From Branchiostoma belcheri (Eukaryota > Chordata > Leptocardii > Amphioxiformes > Branchiostomatidae): a DNA stretch of 64,000 bases. Every line of letters begins with the position of its first letter. Position 1 is the first letter of the stretch. Positions 21,872 through 33,040 of this stretch are shown here, piece after piece. The DNA lies in contig NW_017803490.1 in assembly GCF_001625305.1 (NCBI RefSeq), forward strand, positions 532,049 through 596,048, given 5' to 3'. The notes below the pieces were generated by a model. The model was given only the letters and a program-made list of their open reading frames with translations. It was not told the origin of the DNA and made no database searches. The translations under genes and the position numbers were made by a program.

Positions 21872-22392
21872 ATTATGAAAAACTTAAACTGTTCTCCAAC
21901 TCAAAATTTGACTCACCAGAAATTTTCGACTGAATCACTCAGTCTTCCTCAGCTATCTGACCCAAATGCTGTGGACACGTGATTTTGCCCACGTGTGACG
22001 TCAGCAAAGGGTCAAAGGTTGTCTGAAGTCGATATCGCCCCCCGTCCCGGTTGAGCGATGGTTGAAGTGCCCTGATGTATATGGCCTCTTGTATGCCTCT
22101 CTTGAAGTAATCCTGTTCGGTGTCCAAGATTCTGACCCCCTCCAGATCCACTGTGTGTCCCGGTGATTCTATGTGGATGTGCTGTGACACCTCAGATGCA
22201 ACAGAACTGGGTCGTCTATGTTCTAGAAACCAGGTTTCTAGAACATAGACGACGCATTTGGGTCAGATAGCTAAGGAAGACTGAGTGATTCAGTCGAAAA
22301 TTTCTGGTGAGTCAAATTTTGAGTTGGAGAACAGTTTAAGTTTTTCATAATGTAATTTACCAACTCAGATGAACTTTCATGCTGATTGTGAT
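21872..22392 (-). mobile_element. Penelope-derived hairpin with GIY-YIG endonuclease fragment and hammerhead-like core
   Basis: Arms of about 95 bp (21872-21968 and about 22258-22352; ACTTAAACTGTTCTCCAACT inward to CAGTCTTCCTCAGCTATCTG) enclose about 290 bp. The enclosed minus-strand frame (21939-22190) reads SQHIHIESPGHTVDLEGVRI then LDTEQDYFKRGIQEAIYIRA, which I recognise as the C-terminal part of the GIY-YIG nuclease region seen in Penelope-like elements. On the minus strand of the left arm the order is CTGAGGA, GACTGA/TCAGTC hairpin, GAAA, AATTTC, a hammerhead-type core. A right-hand tail TTTACCAACTCAGATGAACT is shared with the hairpins at 34985, 50498 and 52538. Confidence 0.65.
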
Positions 22393-23014
22393 ACTCAGTT
22401 CAGTTTATCGATTTATACTTGCACAATGTAACGGCTATATCTGTGGAATTAAAATATGGTGGTGAAAATACCAGTGTCCTGTTGCAGAATTCAGTTTTAC
22501 TTTTTTTTGTTTTTACGTTCGATCACTGAACACAAACATTGACTATCCGAGAGGTTAAGTACAAGCGAGTGAGATTGAAACTTTACGACGCCATTTTGCG
22601 GCAATACGTAGGCTATGGTCACACTGTTAATATCAACGGCGAAAAGGGGACGTATTTTGTAACATATACCCATACTCCTCATGAAACTCGATAATCCTCG
22701 TACTATAAGCTCCACCTGTTCTTACATTTACAACTGTCTAAAGCAGCGAGAAGAAGCAGAACCTGTATAAATGTAGTTTTACTATAGATATATTTTAGCC
22801 TACCATCGCTATTTGCCGTGACCTGTACTTACATGTAGTTCGCAATGAGCAAAAATGTACAATAAAGGTCTTTCATTCAACAAACTTATTTGAAAATGTT
22901 GTATAATGTCCCTAATAACAACTAAACAATAACAGCTAATAACAACTAAACGCTACAAGGTGTAACAAACTCATCTTACCTAGCACAGTGTAAACACGAG
23001 TTGAGAGCAGGTTA

Positions 23015-23409
23015 GGCCATGTTGATTTTATCATATGGATGACATCCGCGCGCGCATGAATTTTGGGCCGTTTCCAAAAAAAAAAAGGTTCCAACCACAC
23101 TGTAAATTGTACAAAACAGTTGCAAAATGAGCAAATATATACCGAAAGTTGCAAAAAAAAGTATTTGAAAACGATTCCAACGTCGTAGAATGCCAAAATC
23201 AAACAAAAAACTAAAATGCAAAGAAATTAATTTAAAGAGTAGATTATTCGCCATACCATACTCTGTGTCATTTGTTCGACCTTCATGACCACGTAAATTT
23301 CATGAAAGCAACTTTTTTTTGCAAAAATATCTTTTTTTTTTATTCGCACGCGCGCATCAATTTTGGGGTTCCCAGAGGATGTCATCCATATAATCAAATC
23401 AACATGGCC
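23015..23409 (+). mobile_element. PIF/Harbinger-like MITE, family B, copy 2
   Basis: GGCCATGTTGATTTTATCAT at the left; complement ATAATCAAATCAACATGGCC at the right; TTA on both flanks. It lies about 250 bp upstream of the TP53I11 start codon. Confidence 0.8.
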
Positions 23410-23664
23410 TTAGCAAAAAAATGGCGTACCTGAAATAGTACAGCAACAGGTGAGGTGATTTTCTGGCCTGATGATCTCGACATGTACCTGTACCTAACAA
23501 AAGATATTCACGAAAATCCAAACGGACAGACGAATGTGATCAACCATTTGCACCGGATTTTCCTACACCCTGCCTCCCCCTGCTTTGGTCTCAAAATGTA
23601 GCAGTCTAAGTATATGATTACATCATTTCCGGCCGGCCGGTCGCAGAACTAGAAAGAAGACAAC
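23410..23664 (+). promoter_or_regulatory. Probable promoter/5' UTR of TP53I11
   Basis: A short interval between MITE B and the start codon, with a GC-rich patch CCGGCCGGCCGG about 35 bp before the ATG. No TATA box is evident at a confident distance. Confidence 0.35.
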
Positions 23665-24419
23665 ATGAGCGCCACAAAGGCTCCAGGTAACGATTATATT
23701 TACTATTGATATTATTTTCTCACGAAAAGCAACATATTTTAGTACTATCGACATACAGAATGCTAGCATTCTTGGTCTTCAGAAGTGCAACGTCAAAAAC
23801 CGGCAAAAATTCGTTGTAAACAACTCTATTAACGCCATTACTGGGTACATTCGCCTGGTGGTTTTTTGTTACTATTCCTGTTCAAACCGGCCTGTAGCAG
23901 TTTTTCTCTCTCAAGTTATGGCGCTTTTATAGGCTCTGTAGCGATTTTTTCTGGCTAATAATGAGACCAACACATTCACAGATTCGTATAACATGGTGAT
24001 CTGTACAAGGAGAAGGCTAAAAATGTTTATATGCGCCGCTAGCGTTGTTTATTTCTTGCCCGTGGGGCCTTTCCTTGGTGCTGAAATGGTTTCAATCGTT
24101 TGGTAGTAGTATAGGGTGAGCCGATTGATCTTTGTATGTGGGAGGCTAGCACTTGCGTGGGAGGTGTTATCGTCAGTTTACGTTTGAGAAATCATGTCGC
24201 TGTGTAGCAATATAGGTTTCGGGAAAAATAAATGGTGAATTGTAAGCTTTTATGGGAGGGCAACATTAATATTAAATTCATATAACTTTGCACAAAGAGA
24301 GTGATCTATACATACATGTATATCAAATTTTTGGATTGTTAGGGGGAGTGTGTGTGTGTCTGTGTGTGTGTCTGTGTGTGTTCATGTGTGTGTGTGTGTG
24401 TGTGTATGTGTGTGTGTTC

Positions 24420-24453
<34 letters not shown>

Positions 24454-27400
24454 GCATGGGTCACAGAACAGTACTGTAATACTACAGCTACTACTACTAC
24501 TAATACTACTACTACTACCAAGGTTGTTAAACTTTGATTTAAGTTTACTCCCTCTGTTATATTGATGATTTTACTGTATCTGTGCTGGGCCCCATTGAAA
24601 ATCAATTTGGCAAAATTGAACTGGGCTACCCAGCTGTCTTAAGATTAAATAAATAGATAAATAAATAAATAAAGGGAGTGAATTTTGCCATCTCTGATTC
24701 TTTTTTTTTTCCCTCCTGGTCTTCCTTGACAGATAAGGAAGGTTCCTCGGACCAGACTCCCTCAGTCACACCCTCAGTAACACCGTCAGTAACACCCTCA
24801 GTCACACCCTCGGTCACACCCTCGGTCACCCCCTCGGTCACCCCCTCGGTCACCCCCACACCACCGTCATCATCTTCGCCACCCCTGCTGCTGCGGAAGG
24901 AGAGCTGTGGGGACCTTCAGTCTCGACTCAAGACGCGCAAGATGCTGGGGGTGGGGGAGGATGATGATGGTGAGATCCACCGCTCCAAGGTACGCAACTT
25001 TCCACTTCATCTTAAATTCACGCAGTCTGGTAGAATCAGTGCAAACACAGGCATGTTTTGTAGCACGTAAATTTTATGGATAACATCCTCCGCAGACTCC
25101 AAATCTAATACGATCGGATAAAAAAAACCAAGGTGGGCTGAAAAAAACAAGGTTCCTACAATCAATCATTGTACAACTGGTTTTGATTCAGTAGGAACAT
25201 CAAATATACACAGCCAGCATCACATATCACTGCATCAAAGTTAGAAACAAAACATTAAATCAGAGCCTTTTCTTGTCTCCTCTCTTCATAGTTATCTGCC
25301 ATCCACCTTCCAGCATGGCAACAGACATCTTTGCCCATTTTCAGCATGTTGACAACTGTCAGAAGGCAACAAAATTTCTTTTTTTTTCCAAAATCAGGCA
25401 AAAATTAATGTGCGCAATGATGTCATCCGTAAAAATTACTTGCTGTGGCCTTATAACTATATGATAACTTATCGGCTGTAAGCCATTTTGTTTAGCCACT
25501 ATTCTATTCCTTGAGCTGATCAAAACTTTAGGGGCTAGTATGCATTAGTATGTTATAAAGTGTTGTTTTTCCTTCAGATTAGCCAGATCTTGGGTCGAAG
25601 CGAACATCTAAAAACACGACTACCCCCTGGACTGAGGTTAGAAATGTGGTTCTTTTAATTATGTACTTCATAACAGTAGTGCTGCATTTTTGGAGTGTGC
25701 TTGAATAATCTGCTGAATGAATAGAAAATTGAATGCCCTGTAGTGTATGCATATGCAGCTATCTGAGAGCCAAATTGTATCTGTTCATGTACTTCTAACT
25801 TGTACGGTATAATTCCTGACAGGACTTGGCAGGTTCTGTCTGCAGCTACCATCACAGCTCTGGCCTTAACGGTAAGTTATAATTAGAAACTATGACCATT
25901 AAATCTCATGGCATGAAGAATGTGTTATGATGCATAATGTGTGGTAAATTTTAGCAAACATGGTCCTGGATGGGTAAAAAAACTAGACCAATATGTGCAA
26001 TATGAATTTTTTTTTCATTCCTGAGGTGTGTATGTCCAGTCCTTGTGTATGTTTGAATGTGTGACTGTATGCATTATAATGTCTGCATGTGTATGTGTGA
26101 GGAATCCCCTGCTTAGTATAGTTGGGTACAGGTTGCTTTCAGCCATTTGTTACAGAGTACTGTAATGTTACGTAACCTAATAAAATCATCTCCACTCTAA
26201 AGAACCCAACACACTTGAAGAGTATGAAGAGTACTAGTAGGGGTGACCTGGTATGCTTGGCTGAAAACATGAGTGCTACAACTCTCAAAGCAGAGGTTGA
26301 TGGGGGAAGATCGTTTGCTTTTTATAAATGGCCCGTTTTTTTGTCGCTATTCCCACCGTCGGTGGCCGGCGACCTTCTCTGGCTAATGGATACTGCCTGG
26401 CCAATTTGATACTGTCTTTTTGCCACCAGGGATCTGCTTGAAGATTATAGTGCTACCACAGTGAAAAAGTGTCATGCTTCACCTCAGCAGAGGATGACTG
26501 CTACCATGATTACTAATCTATGAATGCTGGTACCTGACTCCCCCTTGTTGTACAGATGTTAGTGTTCCCTGACACGGCTACCCAGACCGTCCTGTCCACC
26601 AGTGTGGCTGACGTTCGTGTGTGCGTGTGTGTGTTCTGTGTGTATGTGTCTGAGTGTTTACCTTTCTGAAGTAATGTTCCCCCTTGTTGTACAGATGTTA
26701 GTGTTCCCTGACACGGCTACCCAGACCGTCCTGTCCACCAGTGTGGCAGATGTCCGCACCGGCAGCTGCAGCTCTCTACATGGACGCCTGCATGGAACTG
26801 CACTGGCCGGTAACTATCAACCCTGTATAGTCTTTCTTAGCATCTTTGTAAACACTTTGACTACTGAAATTTTGATATGATCTTTCCTTTCATCAAACTC
26901 TTGTGTTTCTTACAGCGGTGGCACTTCTGTTGTGGAGTGCTGCAGCTGCACCAGAGAAACTGCTCATCAGGTAATATATCATCTATACACATTTGATATT
27001 TATTGGTGATGCCACAATGCATTAAAAGTGGGAGCCAGGCAGCCTAAAGGCTAGAAACTCGAAGTACACACACAAGAAAAAATTGTGCCTATGGTCTTTC
27101 GTAAAATTTGGTAGAAACCACCGGACTGCTTTTTCCACCCCAAAATCGGACTGGACTGCTTTTTCCGCCAATCAGACTGGACTCCTTTTTCCATAAACCC
27201 CATACAACACAACACAGGACAAGTCAATACAAGAGGACCTAACAACAAGTTACGAATATCCAAATAGCAAAACATAACAGTGCATTATATACAATATCGA
27301 AGACACATCATCATCAAATTAATATAGTAATCATGTACATGTATTGCCTCAGGATAGAGGCATTTTGTCATTCTTTGGTGTAAGATTCAGCAGTGATGTT

Positions 27401-28331
27401 TATACACTTTCACTGCATTTGGTTTTCAAGAAGTTTACCATCCTGAACTTCTGCCATATGATATCTTGTCTAATTTACTCGAATGTGTTTGGTTGTACAA
27501 CAGGTGGGGACTATTAATGGAGGCCAGTTTCCTGCTGTTCCAGGCTGTAGGTAGGTCAGCAGTTGTAATGTGACAGTATCACATGCACAGTATTATGAAC
27601 AACATATACATGCAAATTATTTGAAGGCACATGCAAATTATTTGTAGGCAAATCAGCCAACTGTGACCCACTTTTAGTCAACAATTCCCTGTGATGTCAT
27701 GGCAATTGCTCATATCTATCCGTGATTTACTGAGGAAAATAAATGACAGAGGCATTAAACCATGAAATGAGAGAAAATTTTTATGGATGTGAAGTCTGCC
27801 ATCTCTGGTTTTGCTTGCCCGTGAAGCCAAAGAGATGTTAGATTTTTTTCAGAAACATGCATCAATTTTTTCCGAAAACCTTCAAAGTTGGCCTTTACAC
27901 CCTAGGGATGTTGCACGATTATATTACAGTCATGCAATGGTTAAGGCACTATATTGCTCTGTGATATTACATTTACTAAGGGAAACAGATGAATTAGACT
28001 ATGAAATGAAATGTGAGAAAACCTTTAAGTGGGTGAGGTCTGCCATCTCTGGTTTTGCTTCCATGCAGTCACAGTGTGGGGTGAGTGGCATTATGAAATG
28101 TTAAGAAATGAGAGAAAACCTTTAAGGGGGTGAAGTCTGCCATCTCTGTTTTTGCTTGTTCATCCAGCTACAGAGATGTCAGTGTGGGGTGAGGCAGAGC
28201 GGCCGACCGTGTCCTGGGCTCCGGTGGTCCAGACGGCGCGACTGCTGGGCGCCATGACATCCATGGTGTTCTACCGCCTGACTGGTGCGCCGCCACGCAA
28301 ACCTGGCGCCATCAGGGACAACCAGGACTAG
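23665..28331 (+). CDS. TP53I11: Tumor protein p53-inducible protein 11 orthologue
   Basis: Eight coding exons, all GT-AG with consistent phase: 23665-23686, 24733-24989, 25578-25636, 25823-25871, 26695-26809, 26916-26970, 27504-27550, 28168-28331; 255 aa. The conserved core starts with [20 protein letters not shown] and HRSKISQILG, close to human TP53I11, followed by hydrophobic, probably membrane-spanning segments ([58 protein letters not shown]). The N-terminus differs from vertebrates: residues about 16-48 are an eight-unit TPSV repeat encoded by a 12-bp minisatellite in exon 2. Family role is poorly defined (small p53-responsive membrane protein); I infer only orthology. Oddities: an upstream partial copy of exon 5 at 26556, degenerate copies of the last intron's 3' end near 27780-28110, and a MITE that begins at the last base of the TAG stop. 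Confidence 0.85.
24349..24457. repeat. (TG)n microsatellite in TP53I11 intron 1
   Basis: TG-rich tract with occasional TC/TT interruptions, followed by a (CTA)n patch at 24481-24520. ORFs through it are artefacts. Confidence 0.95.
24760..24858 (+). repeat. Coding 12-bp minisatellite (TPSV repeats)
   Basis: Eight units of the form ACMCCCTCRGTM encode T-P-S-V. Third-position differences grade from left to right, suggesting local expansion. Confidence 0.85.
25056..25450 (+). mobile_element. PIF/Harbinger-like MITE, family A, copy 2
   Basis: Same interior as the copy at 7620 (CATTAAATCAGAGCCTTTTC, CAACAGACATCTTTGCC). The right end CTTGCTGTGGCC is intact and the left terminus degraded. It lies in TP53I11 intron 2. 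Confidence 0.7.
26556..26618 (+). pseudogene. Partial duplicate of TP53I11 exon 5 with its 3' splice site
   Basis: The first 63 bases match exon 5 (26695 onward), including the preceding CCCCCTTGTTGTACAG; they diverge into a GT-rich tract where the donor would be. Without a good donor, inclusion is unlikely, but the acceptor is intact and lies 139 bp upstream of the true one. Confidence 0.75.
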
Positions 28332-28897
28332 GCCACACCAATTTGATTTGTTGGTTCTTGGATTTTTTGAGAACAAGACTGGCAATGAAAACATACATTG
28401 CCATGGTAACGGTGGTTGCTGTTAGGGTTATTGTTTGCATGGCACTGCCATCATTTCATGATTTTGAGGAAGCCTTGGTACCTGTGGACATTCCATGTCT
28501 GTGGACAACATTTTTTTACAATTCCTAGAATTCTTGTAAACTGCACACAATACTGTACCATTAGGCTCCTCCCTGAGACGTCGCCAAAAAAACCCGGAGC
28601 CAGGCATTCTATGATAGGACTCAAACGTGTGTCATAGGACCCATGAAGTCTACATACCAGACTGGTTTGTAATTCAAACAGTGAATAATCAAATCACTGC
28701 ACTGACAGATGGAAAAACTGTTACAGTAACTGTTACAACTCTGAAGAGAAGGGACTTTCTTCAACAGTCGGAGTTAAAATATGAGCATTTTAGAGTTGAT
28801 ACAGAACCCGAAATGTTTTTTTTTTTTTGCAAATTGAAAAAAAAGAAGTGGGCGAATCTAAGAACCAATAAATTAACTTGGTGTTGCATCACAGGCC
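28331..28897 (+). mobile_element. PIF/Harbinger-like MITE, family C, copy 1, with nested insertion
   Basis: The left end GGCCACACCAATTTGATTTG starts on the G of the TP53I11 stop codon; the right end AACTTGGTGTTG..GGCC lies at about 28876-28897. Between about 28375 and 28590 another repeat is inserted that also occurs at 34160-34530. Confidence 0.7.
28375..28590. repeat. Unclassified dispersed repeat nested in the MITE
   Basis: Shares long blocks with 34160-34530 (GAAAACATACATTGCCATGG, GTTAGGGTTATTGTTTGCAT, AAACTGCACACAATACTGT, TTAGGCTCCTCCC). The second copy has about 150 extra bases in the middle. It has no coding signal. Confidence 0.65.
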
Positions 28898-30065
28898 TCT
28901 ATTGTAGGATCCCAACACTCAATAAGTCAACTGAATGTTGTTCGTCATTTGTGAACATACTAAAGCTGCTTTTACACATTGACTATCAAAATACAGTACA
29001 CAAACATGTTGAAAACCTGGTGTTTGTTTTAAATTTGATCTAAAGTACCGGACCACATGTCAATTGACAATTCACGTCATCTTTTTTTAGCATTAGATGA
29101 ACAATTGAAATTGACAGAAGTGGTTAAAGATACAAACATTACTGATAAGGAAAATGTCCAGTGTTTTGGCACCAAAATCTTGCAACAGGGGCCTAGAGAC
29201 AAGAGTCTTTACTCGATTCTGTGATATTGTGACAGTCCAGAAACCGTGGTTACTGTAATGTTGCTGTGTATATATATCGTACAGTATAATGTTCCTGTGT
29301 ACATATCGTACAGTATATTTATATTTATACAAAATGTAACGTACCAGATGAAACAAGGTCCAGCTATAACTGCCCTGTTTGTATCTTTTTGTCAGATCAA
29401 CATAGTATATATTGATTATGTAGATTGATATTGAACTGATGAAATGGGGTTTTAGAGGATATACCTCACAAGTAGACCTTTATGTACTTCTATGTAAAAC
29501 TTAATTAATTAGTCACCCCAAACTGTAACGATTCAGTAAATGAATCAGAAGTAGATACAGTGACTGTTTACATTCAATTAAGTTTGCGATATAGTGTCCC
29601 AACTTTGAAAGAAATAGTAGGTAACGTAAAGAGTTGTGTGGTTCATTTTCCCTTCAGAATCTGTCCTTGTTACAAATAAAACATCTTTGGATGTGCTAAG
29701 CAAAATATATCATTAACCAGAAATTACAGAAAATTTGTAGAATTATTGATTTCTTTTAGTGTCGGTATGTTACGGAATAAAAAGGGTCCTTCTGAACAAG
29801 AAACCTCAGAATATCTTTGTGTATGTACCGGTAATGATAACAGTATATGTAACGAATATGGTCCAAGATCAACAAGAATGATAATTCTATGGTCTATACA
29901 ATGCATGCAATTCATCCCACATTGGAGATAGCAGTCAGAAGTTGACAATACTAAAGGTACCGGTAAAATCATTTTCTTTGGAAATCATAGCACTTTTCAC
30001 CCCAGAATTGGCATCAATCCCTCCTAAATGTTGTATTCTGAGAAATACTTGTCAAGTCTTACTCA
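28898..30065. other. Intergenic, nothing recognised
   Basis: AT-rich region downstream of TP53I11. Only short ORFs; no exon or repeat family identified. Confidence 0.4.
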
Positions 30066-30419
30066 GGCCACACCAATTTAATTTCTTGGTTAACAGATTT
30101 TTCTACAAAAATAATAGAGCGGGCGGGCGAAAAAAAAAATAAAAACAGGCCTAGGCATCCTATTATGGCCCAAAATGGTACGATAGGAGCCATGAAGTCA
30201 ACACACCAGGCAGGGTCAAAATTTAAACAATGAATTTTGAACTTTTAATGACACCATTGCATTGAAAGATGGAATAACTGTAACAACTAGGAAGAAAAGG
30301 ACTGTTTTCAACTGTTCAGGGCAAAATATGAGCATTTTGCAGTTGATTCTGAATTTTTATTTTTATTTGCAAATCAGAAAAAAATGAAGCGGCGAATCCG
30401 TTAACCAAGAAATTAGGCC
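30066..30419 (+). mobile_element. PIF/Harbinger-like MITE, family C, copy 2
   Basis: Left end GGCCACACCAATTTAATTTC; right end AAGAAATTAGGCC. The interior words CATCCTATTATGGC and AAGAAAAGGACT are shared with other C copies. Confidence 0.7.
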
Positions 30420-30732
30420 TCATAGATAGTTTTACATGTAATGGCATGGTAGTAAAAAACTATGGCCTAAATTTGCTTCTAACCATCGGAGAGATTCAGC
30501 TACAGAAGACAATGAACATCACAGTCATATGACATAATCTTGATCCTGATTGCTAGTTTTTCAGTTTATTAAAAAATCTACAACATTAAACATTTTTTTT
30601 TGTATTTTTCATATCTAGCCAGTTGGCACTCATTCAATTTCAAAATTATGTATATTAACATTATCTATGAATTGAAAATGCATGACTAAAGTTGTTTTAA
30701 CTTGTGTTTTCAATACAGTGCTTTACTAATTA

Positions 30733-31123
30733 GGCCACAGCAAGTAAATTTTATGGATGACATCCTCCGCAGACTCCAAATCTAATGCGAGCGGGCAAAA
30801 AAAAACAAGGCGGGCCGAAAAAACAAGGTTCCTACATTTTCAAATTTTGACTCAATCATTGTACAAATGGTTTTGATACAGTGGGAACATCACATATCAC
30901 TGCATCAAAGTAAGAAACAAAACATTAAATCAGAGCCTTGTCTTGTCTCCTCTCTTCATAGTTATCTGCCATCCACGTTCCGGCATGGCAACAGACATCT
31001 TTGCCTATTTTCGGCATGTTGACCACTGTCAGAAGGCAACAAAATTTCTCGTTTTTTATTCCAAAATCAGGTGAAAATTAATGCGCAAGCTGATGTTATC
31101 CATAAAAATTACTTGCTGTGGCC
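30733..31123 (+). mobile_element. PIF/Harbinger-like MITE, family A, copy 3
   Basis: Left end GGCCACAGCAAGTAAATTTT; right end AAATTACTTGCTGTGGCC; TTA on both sides (30730-30732 and 31124-31126). This is the cleanest family A copy. Confidence 0.85.
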
Positions 31124-31556
31124 TTACTGAATACCCCCTTTGCCACTGTATTCTAACTAGTAGTACTAACTCTTATAATTACACAGATTCCTTTTATTAC
31201 TGCCATGTATAGACTTTGTGTTTGGCTGTTTTTCCATAGTTATTTCCACATGCTAAGCACATTGGGGACATAGACAGGAAGTTAGGTCAAAGGTTCCACA
31301 AAAGGTTATCTCATATCCTATCCTTAATTCTCTGCTACATGCTGGAGCCAGTGAGAAAATGCATCAGAAAACTAGAAAGGCCAACATTTGCTTGGGAGCA
31401 AATACAGCATATTTCAGTCCATCTCCCTTCCACGCAAACGTGGACTAAAAAAAATCAGCTAGAAATTCACAAAAATGAGTAGAACAAGAACTCACAATAT
31501 TTCACGGCGGTAGTCGTATGAGATTTTCAACTTCTTGTTTCATTTGTAGAACATAA

Positions 31557-31887
31557 AGCCACACCAATTTAATTTGTTGGTTCTCGGATTCGCCTCTTCA
31601 TTTTTTTCTGATTCAAAAAAAATATTTTGCTCAAAAATGCTCATATTTTGCCCCCAACAGTTGAGGAAAGTCCTTTTCTTCCTAATTGTTACAGTTTTTC
31701 TATCTATCAATGCAGTGGTTTGATTTGAAAGTTCAAAATTCATTGTTTAGATTTTAACCCAGCCTTTTGTGTTGACTTCATGGCTTTTATTGTAGCATTT
31801 GGGGCTATAATAGGATGCCTAGACCTGTTTTTATTTTTATTTCATTTGCCCTGTCGCTGAGAACGAACAAATTAAATTGGTGTGGCC
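31557..31887. mobile_element. PIF/Harbinger-like MITE, family C, copy 3
   Basis: Left CCACACCAATTTAATTTGTT; right ACAAATTAAATTGGTGTGGC, followed by TAA. It lies in the intergenic region. Confidence 0.75.
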
Positions 31888-32199
31888 TAATGTATACAAT
31901 TTACAGACAAATGCACCCACAAAAAGAGTATGAATGCACTGATGTCTAACCCGAAACATTAAATCCTGCCAGAGTACAAAACAGTGGGTCAAAAATACAT
32001 GGATTTCAAATCTTTTCCACAGCTTAAGTGACTTTAATGTGGTTTACTTACTAAAGTTTCTATAGTCTACAACTTTATCTATTAGTTTCACTAATGGCTC
32101 AAGTGTAATATTAAAAACATTCCATGACTTTTGATTGCACATTTGAACAAAAGCACACAACTATAAACTAGGTCCAATTTTTTTCATGTCCAGAGACCG

Positions 32200-33020
32200 T
32201 GGATTGGTAAATTCCATGGCTGAGTTTTTTTTATCACTTTTAAGTGGTTAGACTTGGCTACATTTTACTAACTTAAAGGTAGCGTACATGTACAACCATA
32301 GACTTTACCAAAATTAGTCATGAAATTCATGACCTACGAAGATGGTTAAACCAGGAAATTCACCACTAAAATTATGAATTCCATGACCGTGGAATTTACC
32401 GATCCATGATGGTTGAATTCATCGATCTAAGTCCATGGAAGTCATTGAAGTCAATTCAGAATTCAATATCCATGGCCATGGAATTCAACAATTCATGACT
32501 GTGGAATTCATTGATCCATGGATCATGGAATTCAATGATCCATGGCCATGGAATTCACTGATCTATGGCCAATTTGAAATCCATGGCCCTTGAATTCATC
32601 TATATTATGTATCCATGACTGCGGAATTCATTGATCTATGACCAATTTGGAACTCAGCGATCCACGGCCATGGAATTCACCGATCCATGGCCAAGGAATT
32701 CATTGACCTATGACCAATTTGGAACTCAGCGACCCACGGCCATGGAATTCAATGATCCATGGTCATGGAATTCATCAATCCATGGCCGTGGAATTCATTG
32801 AGCCATTGTCGTGGAATTTGTTGATCCATGGTCATGAAATCCACAGTACTGATCCATGGCCATGGAATTCATCAATTCATGATCAATTCATGATCAATTC
32901 ATTGATCCATGGCCCTTGAATTTATCTACTAGTATATGGATCCATGACAGTGGATTTCATTGAACTATGACCAATTTGGAACTCAGCGATCCATGACCAC
33001 GGAATTCACTGATCCATGGT
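32200..33020. repeat. Degenerate satellite built from CCATGG and GAATTC palindromes
   Basis: Units of roughly 25 bp (ATTGATCCATGGCCATGGAA type) and a longer super-unit containing ATGACCAATTTGGAACTCAG (about 32637, 32710 and 32967) alternate. Many units contain both palindromic hexamers. The array ends about 20 bp beyond the PRAS40 stop codon, so it probably forms part of that gene's 3' UTR or flank. Confidence 0.8.
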
Positions 33021-33040
33021 TTCTGGGAGTAGGTTATATT

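Noticed and set aside
29746..29931. Possible coding exon downstream of TP53I11
   Set aside because: Short frame with no domain, no matching splice sites and antisense ORFs of similar length.
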